Below, one piece after another: positions 18,290-27,137 of a DNA stretch of 64,000 nucleotides. Location of the stretch: contig NZ_CP117445.1 of NCBI RefSeq assembly GCF_030687715.1, positions 3,151,501-3,215,500 of the forward strand, given 5' to 3'. Source of the DNA: Pseudomonas sp. FP2196 (GTDB lineage Bacteria > Pseudomonadota > Gammaproteobacteria > Pseudomonadales > Pseudomonadaceae). A program made the translations under genes and the position numbers. The notes beneath the pieces were generated by a model. The model worked only from the letters and a program-made list of their open reading frames with translations. It did not search any database and was not told the DNA's origin. Positions within the stretch are counted from its first letter, which is position 1. Every line of letters starts with the position of its first letter.

Positions 18290-18826
18290 ATGAACCTGAC
18301 CAACCTGTCAATATCTGAGTTACTCAAGCTACAATCTGCCGCGATAGATGAGCTTAAAAATCGTGGCGTGCTTAGAACAAAAAATAATCCTGTCGGGGAT
18401 TACGCCGAATGGTTGGTCTCGTCCGCCTTTGAACTAACTCTTGCAAATAATTCAGCAGCAGGCCACGACGCCGAATCCACAGATGGGAGAAGAATTCAAA
18501 TCAAATCACGCCGAATAACCGCACATAACCGTTCAAAGCAGTTAGGCGTCATTCGAAATCTCGATAAAAATGACTTTGATGAACTCATAGCTGTTATTTT
18601 CAATGAGTCGTATGAAGTCATTGAAGCGTATTCAATTCAACACTCTGCGATTTCAAAGTATAGCGTGCACAGATCACATGTTAACGGCCACATTTTGCAC
18701 CTGCGTGGAGCTTTGCTGTTAGATAACAGAGTTCTGAATATTAGTGACAAGTTGAAGTCTTCTAACAATACGCTCAACTCGCTCATTTCACTCCCAGGGG
18801 GCGGCGAAGCAGATCCCTTAGCTTAA
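18290..18826 (+). CDS. Hypothetical protein with PD-(D/E)XK nuclease-like core, in an AT-rich insertion
   Basis: 178 residues, no clear ribosome site, and base composition visibly AT-richer than every neighbour from about 18100 to 18800. After a short helical N-terminus, GDYAEWLVSSAF (Glu40), GHDAEST (Asp60) and RRIQIKSRR (Gln70-x-Lys72) are spaced like the E, D and (E/Q)xK motifs of restriction-endonuclease-fold proteins. I do not recognise a named family with certainty. No methyltransferase gene stands beside it. It may be a lone nuclease-like cargo gene acquired by transfer, or a degenerate one; the function is inferred from three short motifs only. Confidence 0.6.
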   Translation: MNLTNLSISELLKLQSAAIDELKNRGVLRTKNNPVGDYAEWLVSSAFELTLANNSAAGHDAESTDGRRIQIKSRRITAHNRSKQLGVIRNLDKNDFDELIAVIFNESYEVIEAYSIQHSAISKYSVHRSHVNGHILHLRGALLLDNRVLNISDKLKSSNNTLNSLISLPGGGEADPLA

Positions 18827-18878
18827 TCGTTAGGCATCAGAGTCTTAAAAATGGAATTCACCGACCCACGACTGATTT

Positions 18879-18895
18879 GGGGACAGATTTATTTT
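18879..18895. repeat. GGGGACAGATTTATTT motif, likely mobile-element remnant
   Basis: GGGGACAGATTTATTTT matches a short sequence that I recall next to REP-associated tyrosine transposase genes in many proteobacteria. It marks the right edge of the AT-rich insertion and overlaps the stop codon of the P-loop kinase gene (18889-18891). No transposase is present. Confidence 0.4.
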
Positions 18896-19389
18896 GCGCT
18901 TCCCCCCCAACAATGCCGGACGATCACCAGCCCCTCGACCTCTTCCGGAACCCGAAAGTAGCGGGTGATCACATCAAACTCTGCATCAGTCGCCGCGAAG
19001 TCATGCTCGCCCCGCACATTGCGAGCATGCAGTCTGGCTCGGCAAGTGTCGTCATCGACATCCAGATAATGCAGGCAGTGCGGCGATTGAACTGCGTCCG
19101 CCAGCCCTCGCAGCCATTCACGATCCGCAACAGTGTTCGCCGGGAAGTCCAGAGCCACATCAATCCCTGCCCCCAGCAGATCGACAACCAAAGGCCCCAA
19201 AACATCGCGAATGCGTTTTGCACAGCGCACGTAATCCGCCACTGACTGCACTTCGCCGGGGTAAAGCCTGGAAACCCAGTGATCCTCACTCAAAAGAATC
19301 GCGCTGTGCTCGGTTGCCAGTGACTTCGCGAGTGTTGATTTGCCGGAGGCAATTTTGCCGCACATCAGGTGCAAGGTTGGTTTGGACAT
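18889..19389 (-). CDS. P-loop kinase / AAA-family ATPase (zeta-toxin or adenylate-kinase-like)
   Basis: 166 residues. Walker A is CGKIASGKSTLAKSLA (residues 10-25). A SEDHWVSRLYPGE segment, a LLGAGIDVALDFPANT strand in the position of Walker B, and a DDTCRARLHARN lid-like arginine helix follow. This is the small nucleoside/zeta-type kinase layout used to phosphorylate small molecules. A ribosome site AAGGAAAA precedes the ATG. The gene stands alone between the AT-rich insertion and the ABC exporter; no antitoxin is evident, so a housekeeping kinase is more likely than a toxin. The substrate is unknown. Confidence 0.75.
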   Translation of the reverse strand: MSKPTLHLMCGKIASGKSTLAKSLATEHSAILLSEDHWVSRLYPGEVQSVADYVRCAKRIRDVLGPLVVDLLGAGIDVALDFPANTVADREWLRGLADAVQSPHCLHYLDVDDDTCRARLHARNVRGEHDFAATDAEFDVITRYFRVPEEVEGLVIVRHCWGGSAK

Positions 19390-19491
19390 GCAGATTTTCC
19401 TTATCTCTGAACATGTTTAGTAGCAGGCAGGTGCTGGCACTATCGGCAATTAGAGGGCGCACGGATTGAACTCACCGTACGCCCTTCCCTT

Positions 19492-21351
19492 TCAGACAGG
19501 ATCCATCGCCTCGACCACGCCCTTGTCCTCACCCAGAAAACCGCCGCTCTGATGCTGCCAAAGCCGCGCATACACGCCGTTCCGCTCAAGTAATTCGCTG
19601 TGCGTGCCCTGCTCGATGATGCGTCCTTCGTCCATGACAATGAGTCGGTCCATTGCCGCAATCGTCGACAACCGATGAGCGATCGCAATCACGGTCTTGC
19701 CCTGCATCATTTCATCGAGGCTTTCCTGGATCGCCACTTCAACTTCCGAGTCGAGCGCGCTGGTGGCCTCGTCCAGCAACAGAATCGGCGCGTTCTTGAG
19801 CATCACCCGGGCAATCGCAACACGTTGACGCTGGCCGCCTGACAACTTGATGCCACGCTCACCCACTAGCGTGTCGTAACCGCTATGACCTTGGCGGTCG
19901 CTGAGTTGGCTGATGAACTCATCGGCCTGGGCGCTGGCCGCAGCGCTGCGCACTTGCGCGTCGGTGGCATCGGGACGACCGTAGGCGATGTTGTCGCGAA
20001 TCGAACGATGCAGCAGCGAGGTGTCCTGCGTGACCATGCCGATGGCGCTGCGCAGGCTGTCTTGCGTTACGTGCGCGATGTTTTGGCCATCGATGCGAAT
20101 CTCGCCGCTGTCGACGTCATAGAAGCGCAGCAGCAAGTTGATCAGGGTGGATTTACCGGCACCGGAGCGGCCGACAAGACCGATTTTTTCACCCGGGCGG
20201 ATGTTCAGGTTCAGGCCGTCGAGCACCTGACGTTCGCCGTTGTAGTTGAAGCCCACCTTATCGAAGGTCACCGCGCCGCCCTTGGTCACCAGTACGCCGG
20301 CATCCGGCGCGTCCTGAACCTTGGCGCCTTGAGTCAACGTCGCCATGCCATCCTGGACGGTGCCGATGCTTTCGAACAAAGAGGTCATCTGCCACATGAT
20401 CCAGTTCGACATTCCGTTGATCCGCAACGCCATGGCGGTGATCGCCGCCACGGCACCGGCACCGACATCACCCTGGTGCCATAGCCATAGGGCGTAACCG
20501 CCGGCCGACATGATCAGCCCTACCACCAAGGCCTGGTTGACGATCTCGAACAGGCTGACCAGACGCATCTGGCGAAAGCCGGTCAGCTTGAAATCCTCCA
20601 TCGCTGCACGGGCGAAGTGCGCTTCACGATTGGAGTGGGAGAACAGCTTCACGGTGGTGATGTTGGTGTAGGCATCCGAAATACGCCCGGTCATCATCGA
20701 CCGCGCGTTCGCTTGCTCCTGCCCGACTTTGCCCAAGCGCGGCACGAAGTACCACATGGCCAGCGCGAACAGCACGGCCCAGCCAATGAACGGCAGCATC
20801 AGTTTCAAAGCGAAGCCGCCGGCCAGCGCGATGATCGCGATGAAATACACGCCGATCCCCGGGATGATCTCGATCATGGTGAACAGCACGTCGCGCACTG
20901 CCAGCGCGGTTTGCATCACTTTGGTCGTGACCCGTCCGGAAAACTCATCGGAGAAAAACGAAAGGCTTTGCCGCAGCATCAGGCGATGGAAGTCCCAACG
21001 CAGCCGCAACGGCAGGTTAATCGCCAGGATCTGGTGCTGCACCATCGTGCGCAACGCCACCAGAGCGACACTGGTCACCATGACGATGCCCATGCCCCAC
21101 AACACGCGACTTTCCTGCGCAGCGGCTTCACCGCCGGCCTGCCAGGTCGAGAGCAGATCCACGACCTGGCCGAGGAAGGAAAACAGCCAGGCTTCGTAAA
21201 TCGACACGCCGGCACTGAGCAGCGCCAGGACAAGGATGTAACCCCGAGCGCCGCGTGTGCAGGCCCAAAGAAAACGCGCCAGGCCGTTGGGTGGCGGTGG
21301 TACCTCGTCAGGAGGAAAAGGGTCGAGTCTTCGTTCAAACGCACGAAGCAT
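19492..21351 (-). CDS. ABC exporter, fused permease and ATPase (type IV half-transporter)
   Basis: 619 residues from the ATG at 21351, which has GGAG ahead of it; the frame stays open to 21534 but that extension lacks a start signal. Six transmembrane helices (residues ~40-340) are followed by a nucleotide-binding domain with Walker A GLVGRSGAGKSTL, Q-loop GMVTQDTSLLHRSI, signature LSGGQRQRVAIARVML, Walker B ILLLDEATSALD and the AIAHRLSTI switch. It would act as a homodimer at the inner membrane, as MsbA- and Mdl-type exporters do. The substrate may be lipid, drug or peptide and cannot be told from sequence. Confidence 0.88.
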   Translation of the reverse strand: MLRAFERRLDPFPPDEVPPPPNGLARFLWACTRGARGYILVLALLSAGVSIYEAWLFSFLGQVVDLLSTWQAGGEAAAQESRVLWGMGIVMVTSVALVALRTMVQHQILAINLPLRLRWDFHRLMLRQSLSFFSDEFSGRVTTKVMQTALAVRDVLFTMIEIIPGIGVYFIAIIALAGGFALKLMLPFIGWAVLFALAMWYFVPRLGKVGQEQANARSMMTGRISDAYTNITTVKLFSHSNREAHFARAAMEDFKLTGFRQMRLVSLFEIVNQALVVGLIMSAGGYALWLWHQGDVGAGAVAAITAMALRINGMSNWIMWQMTSLFESIGTVQDGMATLTQGAKVQDAPDAGVLVTKGGAVTFDKVGFNYNGERQVLDGLNLNIRPGEKIGLVGRSGAGKSTLINLLLRFYDVDSGEIRIDGQNIAHVTQDSLRSAIGMVTQDTSLLHRSIRDNIAYGRPDATDAQVRSAAASAQADEFISQLSDRQGHSGYDTLVGERGIKLSGGQRQRVAIARVMLKNAPILLLDEATSALDSEVEVAIQESLDEMMQGKTVIAIAHRLSTIAAMDRLIVMDEGRIIEQGTHSELLERNGVYARLWQHQSGGFLGEDKGVVEAMDPV

Positions 21352-21582
21352 AGTGATCTCCAAAACTTTCAAGTTGAGGGGATTCTGCCATTGAATGATT
21401 GCGAGGAGGTCTTTGTGAAAAAGTGTGCGCTCATTAAGGGCCGCTGTCGGCCAGTGAGGCCGACAGCTATTACGCGCCTTAGCACAATTCAAGCGCTTGA
21501 GAATGAACATACGTTCATCGCGACACGATTCCAAGCGTCTACCCTGTGGGTTCCGACATAGTGACTACAGGAGTACCCCACC

Positions 21583-21735
21583 ATGTTCTCGCACGAAAGT
21601 ATCCCGCTGATTACCCTCTTCATCATTATGCTGCTGGGCGTGCTGGCAGCCTCTCTACACCCGGTACATGCTTTCTTTAGCTGGACTCGGAAACGCAGCG
21701 AGCGCTCGTCCACCGAGCCGGCAAAGCAGGATTAA
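21583..21735 (+). CDS. Small single-span membrane protein, 50 residues
   Basis: The frame begins ATGTTCTCGCACGAA behind AGGAG (21569-21573) at a spacing of 9, and ends with TAA at 21733-21735. The product is MFSHESIPLITLFIIMLLGV continuing with one hydrophobic helix (residues ~8-31) and a charged tail RKRSERSSTEPAKQD. A good ribosome site, a coherent membrane helix and a positive-inside tail support a real gene. It is divergent from the ABC exporter and convergent with the synthetase. No family is recognised. Confidence 0.6.
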   Translation: MFSHESIPLITLFIIMLLGVLAASLHPVHAFFSWTRKRSERSSTEPAKQD

Positions 21736-21787
21736 GAGATTTACCAACGCGGATTTTGTCGTTGAAAGGGTAGCGTGCCGACGCGAC

Positions 21788-23134
21788 TCACAAATACCAC
21801 CGATACTCCCGCGCACTGATCTCCTGCATGAACGCCAAATGATCCTGGCGTTTGTTCTCGCAATACACGTCGACAAACTCGGCGCCCAGTCCTTCGCGTA
21901 GTTGCGGCTGATGCTGCATCACCCTCACCGCTTCAAACATCTCTGTCGGGAAACCAATCCCGCTGTCGCGATCGACATTGAGCGGCGGGATCGGTTCTTT
22001 GCCGGATTCAAGTCCATGCTCAAGCCCCACCAGAATCGCCGCCAACACCAGATACGGATTGGCATCCGCGCCTGCCAGTCGGTACTCGATGCGCAGGTTT
22101 TTCTCATCCGACTCGGGAATGCGCAAACACGCATCACGATCCTCAAAGCCCCAGCTTGCTTTGGTGGCGGTGTTCACCGTACCGCCCAATCGGCGCATGG
22201 CGTTCTGGTTCGGGGCGAAGATCGGCATGCTGTGCGGTAACAGCTCCAGACAACCCGCCACCGCATGGCGCAACGGTTGCTGCTGATTCGCCGCGAGCAG
22301 GTTATTGCCTGCAGCATCGTAAAGGCTGACATGCACATGCATGCCGCTGCCCGGGTGCTGCAAGTACGGCTTGGCCATGAAACTGGCGCGATAGCCGTGT
22401 TTGAGCGCGACGCCACGGGTGCTGCGGCAGAACAATGCGGCCCAGTCGGCGGCGCGCAAGCCGTCGTCGAGGTGGCCAAAGTTGATTTCGAACTGGCCGG
22501 GGCCGAGTTCGGCGGTGATGACGGTGGCGTCGATGCCTTGGGCACGCGTGGCCTCGACCATTTCATCAAGCACCGGCGCGAAGCGTGACAAGCGTTCGAT
22601 GTGCATGTTGGGTTGATCATCGGCATCGTCGGTCAGGTTGTCGCGAGGGAATTGCGGCAGGCCATCGCGCAGTTTTTTGTCGAACAGGTAGAACTCCAGT
22701 TCAAACGCCACGACGGGATGAATGCCTTTGCGCGCCAGTCGACTCAGCACCTGTGCGAGAACTTCGCGGGGTTCGAATTCGATCGGGTTTTCGGTGCCGT
22801 CGGAAGTGATCAGCATCTGCCCGAGCGGTTGGGCTTCCCAGGTCACCGGTTTCAGGGTGCCCGGCACGAGTCGGCGCACGGCGTCCGGGTCGCCGTCGTT
22901 AAAGCAGTAGTCGCCAATCTTGAACAAGCCGCCCTGCACGCCCAGCAACACGCAGTTCTGCGGCAGTTTCAGTGCGCTGCCGGCGGCGACTTTTTCCAGC
23001 ATGTCCACGGGATAGCGTTTGCCGTAAAAATGCCCCGGGATGTCCAGGGAAATCAGGTCGACATAACGCACCTCGGGGTAGTGTTGGCGAAACGCTCGTA
23101 CTTCGGCGAGCAGGTCAGCGCAGACAGCGTCCAT
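21788..23134 (-). CDS. Glutamine synthetase-like gamma-glutamylpolyamine synthetase
   Basis: 448 residues from the ATG at 23134, chosen because AAAGG lies 9 bases before it; an ATG at 23143 touches the same AAAGG and would add three residues. It has the GlnA fold: DLISLDIPGHFYGKR, FELEFYLFDKK (metal Glu), ELGPGQFEINF, the HPGSGMHVHVSLYD ATP/metal segment, and NLRIEYRLAGADANPYL. Related proteins (PuuA, PauA) ligate glutamate to putrescine or other amines. Its operon partners, an XRE-cupin regulator and a PuuB-like oxidase, fit the gamma-glutamylated polyamine route. The exact amine is not readable. Confidence 0.87.
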   Translation of the reverse strand: MDAVCADLLAEVRAFRQHYPEVRYVDLISLDIPGHFYGKRYPVDMLEKVAAGSALKLPQNCVLLGVQGGLFKIGDYCFNDGDPDAVRRLVPGTLKPVTWEAQPLGQMLITSDGTENPIEFEPREVLAQVLSRLARKGIHPVVAFELEFYLFDKKLRDGLPQFPRDNLTDDADDQPNMHIERLSRFAPVLDEMVEATRAQGIDATVITAELGPGQFEINFGHLDDGLRAADWAALFCRSTRGVALKHGYRASFMAKPYLQHPGSGMHVHVSLYDAAGNNLLAANQQQPLRHAVAGCLELLPHSMPIFAPNQNAMRRLGGTVNTATKASWGFEDRDACLRIPESDEKNLRIEYRLAGADANPYLVLAAILVGLEHGLESGKEPIPPLNVDRDSGIGFPTEMFEAVRVMQHQPQLREGLGAEFVDVYCENKRQDHLAFMQEISAREYRWYL

Positions 23135-23155
23135 CGTGTTCATCCTTTGTTGTTA

Positions 23156-23713
23156 TCAGGTGTAGACCCACAGCACGCGGGTGAGCTGGTCGGTGAGGTT
23201 GCCGTAGCGGCAACGGGTGTGGCTGTCGAACTGGAAGCTGTCGCCAGCCTTCAAAGTGGCGGGCTCTTCGTTATCGCCGAGCCACAACGTCAGTTCGCCT
23301 TCAAGGACGTAACCGCCCTGCTCCGAGCTGTCGCTCAAGTGCCGGTCGCCGCTGCTGGCGCCGGGTTCAAGGTGACTTTCGAGCATGGAAAAGGAAGCGC
23401 GCATCTGCGGCGACACCAGAATGTCGGTGATGCCGTTGGCGTAATACAGCGTGCGGCGTTCGTCAGGGCGGGTGACCCACGGCAACTCTTTGGCTTTAGG
23501 CAGGCTGTAGAAATAAGTGGTGGGCACGCCGAAGGTTTCGCTGATCGCCGTCAGGTCGGCCACTGTCGGCCGCGACAAGCCGCGCTCGACTTGCGAGAGA
23601 AAACCCACCGAGCGACCGATCTTGTCGGCCAGTTCCTTCAGGGTCCACTTCTTGTGCTTGCGCAGGTCGTGGATCAGGATCGCCAGCGCGGCGATTTCTT
23701 CTTGCTTGTTCAT
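23156..23713 (-). CDS. XRE-cupin transcriptional regulator (PuuR/PauR-like)
   Basis: 185 residues. The N-terminal HTH (IHDLRKHKKWTLKELADKIG, then RSVGFLSQVERGLSRPTVADL) is followed by a C-terminal cupin barrel (GDRHLSDSSEQGGYVLEGELTLWLG). This is the layout of PuuR and PauR, which repress polyamine catabolism until putrescine or a glutamylated intermediate accumulates. It lies between the oxidase (15 bases) and the synthetase (21 bases to the chosen start) in one transcription unit. The palindrome at 25028-25055 upstream of the operon is its most likely binding site. Confidence 0.88.
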   Translation of the reverse strand: MNKQEEIAALAILIHDLRKHKKWTLKELADKIGRSVGFLSQVERGLSRPTVADLTAISETFGVPTTYFYSLPKAKELPWVTRPDERRTLYYANGITDILVSPQMRASFSMLESHLEPGASSGDRHLSDSSEQGGYVLEGELTLWLGDNEEPATLKAGDSFQFDSHTRCRYGNLTDQLTRVLWVYT

Positions 23714-23728
23714 GACAGGGATTCCAAA

Positions 23729-25018
23729 TCAGATGCTGTCGCGCAATCGATACCAGGCCTTGCCAATGGCTTCCAGCGGCGCCGCGAGGTATTTGCCGCC
23801 GGGGAAACTGCCATTACTCAAGCCCTGATACAACGCCAATTCATCCGTGTTGCCGAGGATTGCGTCTGACACCGCACGGGCGGCGGCCAGTGTCGGCAGC
23901 ACGCCATGCCCCGAATAACCCTGAAGCCAATAACGATTGCCCTCGCCGCCAACATCCGGCGTGCGGTTCAGGGTCAGATCGATGTGCCCGCCCCAGGCGA
24001 ACTCCACCTCGACACCTTTTAGCTGCGGGAACACTCGCTCGAGAAACGGCCGGGTCGCCGCCGCGATGTCTTTGGGCATACCGCCCAGATAGGTGCAGCC
24101 ACCACCGAACAGCAAACGGTTGTCTGGCGTACGGCGGAAGTAATCGAGGACGAACTGGTTGTCGGTCACGCAAACATTGCTGGGCAACAGTGCGGTGGCT
24201 TGCTCCGGCGCAAGTGGCGCGGTTGCGACTTGATAGGTGCCCACCGGCAAGATGCAACTGGAGAGTTTCGGGTCGAGTTCATCGAGATAGGCATTGCAAG
24301 CCAGGACCAGCACATCGGCTTTGATCGAGCCATGCGCGGTGTTGACCCGAAAACCTGCGCCCTCTTCCTTATAACTCAGCGCTTTGCTTTGCTCAAAGAT
24401 GCACCCACCGGCGCGCTCAATGGCCGCCGCCAGACCCAGTGCGAGTTTCAGCGGATTGAGGTGCGCGCCTTCCGGGTCATAAAGCCCTGCCTGATAGCGC
24501 TCGCTGGCCACCCATTGCGGCAGCGCTTCGCGTGGGATGAATTGCAATGCATCGTGGCCCCATTTTTGGCTGGCCTCGTGTTGCCATTCGGTCAGCAGAC
24601 TGACGCGACGCGGCATCACCGACGTCCACAGATGCCCGGGGCGATAGTCGCAGTCGAAGCCATGGCACCCGGGCAATTCGCGAAGTGCCTGAGCTGCCCA
24701 GCGCATGCCTTCCCACAGCCGTTTGGCTCGTTCATGACCCAGCGCGGCTTCCAGCGGCGGCATGTCGCACGACCAGCCCAGAATCGCCTGCCCGCCATTA
24801 CGCCCCGAAGCTGCCCACGCCACTCGGCTGGCTTCCAGCAACGTGACCCGCTTGCCGGCCAGCGCCAGGCGCAACGCGGTGTGTAGGCCGCTGAAGCCGG
24901 CGCCGATAATGACCACGTCGGTGTCGTGCTGACCTTTCAGCCCGGAGCGATCAATCAGAATTTCGGCGCAGCTGTGAGCATAGTAACTGTCGACATGGCG
25001 CTGGGATTGCTGAAACAT
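23729..25018 (-). CDS. FAD-dependent gamma-glutamylpolyamine oxidase (PuuB/PauB-like)
   Basis: 429 residues from the ATG at 25018 behind GAGG; four more in-frame residues to 25030 would run into the operator. The N-terminus SQRHVDSYYAHSC leads into DVVIIGAGFSGLHTALRLALAGKRVTLLEASRVAWAASGRNGGQ, the DAO-family FAD site with the SGRNGGQ motif of PuuB. QGYSGHGVLPTLAAARAVSDAILG near residue 390 closes the FAD site. The family oxidises gamma-glutamylputrescine to the aldehyde with release of ammonia and peroxide. First gene of the three-gene operon. Confidence 0.87.
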   Translation of the reverse strand: MFQQSQRHVDSYYAHSCAEILIDRSGLKGQHDTDVVIIGAGFSGLHTALRLALAGKRVTLLEASRVAWAASGRNGGQAILGWSCDMPPLEAALGHERAKRLWEGMRWAAQALRELPGCHGFDCDYRPGHLWTSVMPRRVSLLTEWQHEASQKWGHDALQFIPREALPQWVASERYQAGLYDPEGAHLNPLKLALGLAAAIERAGGCIFEQSKALSYKEEGAGFRVNTAHGSIKADVLVLACNAYLDELDPKLSSCILPVGTYQVATAPLAPEQATALLPSNVCVTDNQFVLDYFRRTPDNRLLFGGGCTYLGGMPKDIAAATRPFLERVFPQLKGVEVEFAWGGHIDLTLNRTPDVGGEGNRYWLQGYSGHGVLPTLAAARAVSDAILGNTDELALYQGLSNGSFPGGKYLAAPLEAIGKAWYRLRDSI

Positions 25019-25027
25019 TCGCCGCCT

Positions 25028-25079
25028 CATGAAATTATTTACTTATAATTTCATGAAAATCTACAGCGTTAATTTCATG
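25028..25079. promoter_or_regulatory. Operator palindrome of the polyamine operon
   Basis: CATGAAATTAT (25028-25038) and ATAATTTCATG (25045-25055) are perfect 11-bp inverted arms with a 6-base spacer, and a third half-site TTAATTTCATG lies at 25069-25079. The array directly overlaps the upstream side of the oxidase start and its AT-rich promoter. It is the obvious candidate site for the XRE-cupin regulator. Confidence 0.7.
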
Positions 25080-25092
25080 CCGACAACCCCGC

Positions 25093-26427
25093 CTAACGGA
25101 TAAAGGGTAGTTCCACCCTTGCCACCAGCCCTGTTCCCTCGCGATTACTCAGCGTCAACTCGCCGCCCTGCTCGCGCACGATGGCCCGCGCCGCCGACAG
25201 TCCGAGGCCGACCCCGCCGGTGTCGCGGTTGCGTGAGGCTTCGAGGCGGAAAAACGGATCGAACACTTGCTCCAGCGCCTCCTCAGGAATGCCCGGCCCC
25301 TCATCGTTGACTTCGATGCGTATCGAGTAATCAGTGCGGCTCAAGGTGACGCGCGGGTTGTGGGCATACTTCACCGCGTTTTCCAGCAAGTTGACGATCA
25401 CCCGCTTGATACCCAGCGGGCGCCCTTTGTACACAAGATGCGCGGGGCCGTTGAAGTCGACGCCGATGTGTTGGTCACGGTAGTCGTCAACGATGGTTTG
25501 CAGCAGCTCGGACAGGTCGAACGCAGTAGTTTGCTCGCGGTGAGTGTCTTCGCGGAAAAACGCCAGCGCGGCGTTGATCATCGATTGCATCTCTTCGATG
25601 TCGCGGATGAGTTTGCCCTGATGATCGAGGTCTTCCATGAACTCACTGCGCAGACGCATCCGTGTCAGCGGTGCGCGCAAATCGTGGGAAATGGATGCGA
25701 GCATGTGGGTGCGTTCGCCGATGTAGTGCTGGATCTGCGCCTGCATGGTGTTGAAGGCGATGATCGCCTGACGAATCTCGTCCGGGCCTTCAATCTTGAT
25801 CGGCGGTGCGCGCAGGTCGCCGCCAAAGCGTCGGGCGGCGCTGGCGAAACGCTGCAGAGGTTTGGCCAGTTGGCGTGTGGCAAGCCAGGCCACCAGCACC
25901 GTGGCGATCAGACCCAGAGCGATGATGATCGCGATGCGTGTGCCGATGTCCAGTCCCCAGGAGCGCTCTCGCGAAGAGAACAACAACCAACTGGCATCCG
26001 GCAGTTGAATCAACGCCGCATACCGGCCCTGCTGACTGCCGCTCGGCCAGTCAGCGGGGTTGAACACCCGAATCTGTCGATCATCACCCAACAACTGATG
26101 CAACACCGATGTTTTGTCTGCCGTGAGCGGCGTACCACCCGGGGGCAAGCCGAGATCGTCGCGTTGCGCACTCCACATCACCTCCTGCGTCAGGCCATTT
26201 GCCGCTCGCGCCAGTTGCGTGCGCAACGGTGCCGGTGCGGCCTCGATTACCTTCACGGTAGCGGCAATCTGCTCCAGCAACCCGGTGCGTTCAATGGGCG
26301 GTCGCGCCCAGGTTCCCGCGACCTCCACGAACAGGAAATTGAGCGCCAGCGAAGCCAGCATGGCCGCGACAATGGTCAGCGCGATTCGCCGACTCAGCGG
26401 GTCGCGCCGCAGGAATCGACGGATCAT
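25093..26427 (-). CDS. Sensor histidine kinase (EnvZ/OmpR-partner type)
   Basis: 444 residues. Two transmembrane helices (IALTIVAAMLASLALNFLFV and IAIIIALGLIATVLVAWLA) flank a ~140-residue periplasmic domain. A HAMP linker, the H-box ASISHDLRAPLTRMRLR with the phospho-accepting histidine, N-box NLLENAVKYA, G1 NDEGPGIP and G2 GVGLGLSAARAIV follow. It overlaps its response regulator by four bases (ATGA). The ligand is unknown. The polyamine operon begins 63 bases downstream on the same strand, but the strong operator there argues for separate control. Confidence 0.9.
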   Translation of the reverse strand: MIRRFLRRDPLSRRIALTIVAAMLASLALNFLFVEVAGTWARPPIERTGLLEQIAATVKVIEAAPAPLRTQLARAANGLTQEVMWSAQRDDLGLPPGGTPLTADKTSVLHQLLGDDRQIRVFNPADWPSGSQQGRYAALIQLPDASWLLFSSRERSWGLDIGTRIAIIIALGLIATVLVAWLATRQLAKPLQRFASAARRFGGDLRAPPIKIEGPDEIRQAIIAFNTMQAQIQHYIGERTHMLASISHDLRAPLTRMRLRSEFMEDLDHQGKLIRDIEEMQSMINAALAFFREDTHREQTTAFDLSELLQTIVDDYRDQHIGVDFNGPAHLVYKGRPLGIKRVIVNLLENAVKYAHNPRVTLSRTDYSIRIEVNDEGPGIPEEALEQVFDPFFRLEASRNRDTGGVGLGLSAARAIVREQGGELTLSNREGTGLVARVELPFIR

Positions 26428-27137
26428 GAATGCGTGACCTTGGCGCTGAACATATAGCCGCCGTTGCGCACGGTGCGGATCAGGTCCGGGCGCTTGCAGT
26501 CCGGCTCGATCTTGCGCCGCAATCGGCTGACCTGCACGTCGATGCTGCGGTCGAAAGCGTCGTGACCCTGGCCGTGGGTCAAGTCGATCAGTTGCTCACG
26601 GGTGAGGATGCGCTGCGGATGGTCAAGAAACACCACCAGCAAATCGAACTCGCCGCCGGACAGCGGTATCATCACGTTTTCCGGGGAGCGCAATTCGCGG
26701 CAGGTGATGTCCAGATGCCAACCGGCGAAAGCGATCACTGGCCGTGACGGTTCCAAGGGGTTCTTCTGTTCACCGGCGCGCCGCTGCAAGGCGCGCACGC
26801 GGGCCAGTAATTCCTGAGGGGCGAACGGTTTGGTCAGGTAGTCATCCGCGCCGAGTTCCAGACCGACAATGCGATCACTCAACTCGGCCATCGCCGTCAG
26901 CATGATGATCGGAATGCCCATTTGCGCCCGGACTTTCTGGCACAGGCTCAGCCCACCTTCACCGGGCATCATCACGTCAAGAATGATCGTGTCCGGGCGC
27001 TGCCGCGCGATGGCCGCCCACATCGCCTCGCCATCGGCGGCCACGTCGACTTCGTAGGCGTGCTGGACGAAGAACTTCTTCAGCAGGGAGAGAATTTCCA
27101 CGTCGTCGTCGACGAACAGCAGTCTGCTCACGGTCAC
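26424..27137 (-). CDS. OmpR-family response regulator
   Basis: 237 residues. The receiver domain starts RLLFVDDDVEIL, with phosphorylation site Asp54 in IILDVMMPGEGG and a TKPFAPQELLARV lysine. A winged-helix DNA-binding domain ends in QVSRLRRKIEPDCKRPDLIRTVRNGGYMF. The frame opens with GTG at 27137; a second GTG at 27131 has better spacing from GGAG and may be the true start. It is coupled to the kinase and divergent from the hypothetical/lipoprotein pair, with a 155-base shared control region. Confidence 0.9.
   Translation of the reverse strand: MTVSRLLFVDDDVEILSLLKKFFVQHAYEVDVAADGEAMWAAIARQRPDTIILDVMMPGEGGLSLCQKVRAQMGIPIIMLTAMAELSDRIVGLELGADDYLTKPFAPQELLARVRALQRRAGEQKNPLEPSRPVIAFAGWHLDITCRELRSPENVMIPLSGGEFDLLVVFLDHPQRILTREQLIDLTHGQGHDAFDRSIDVQVSRLRRKIEPDCKRPDLIRTVRNGGYMFSAKVTHS

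Noticed and set aside
18889..19389. Zeta-type toxin of a toxin-antitoxin pair
   Set aside because: The P-loop fits, but no antitoxin gene is adjacent and the neighbour frames do not encode one.
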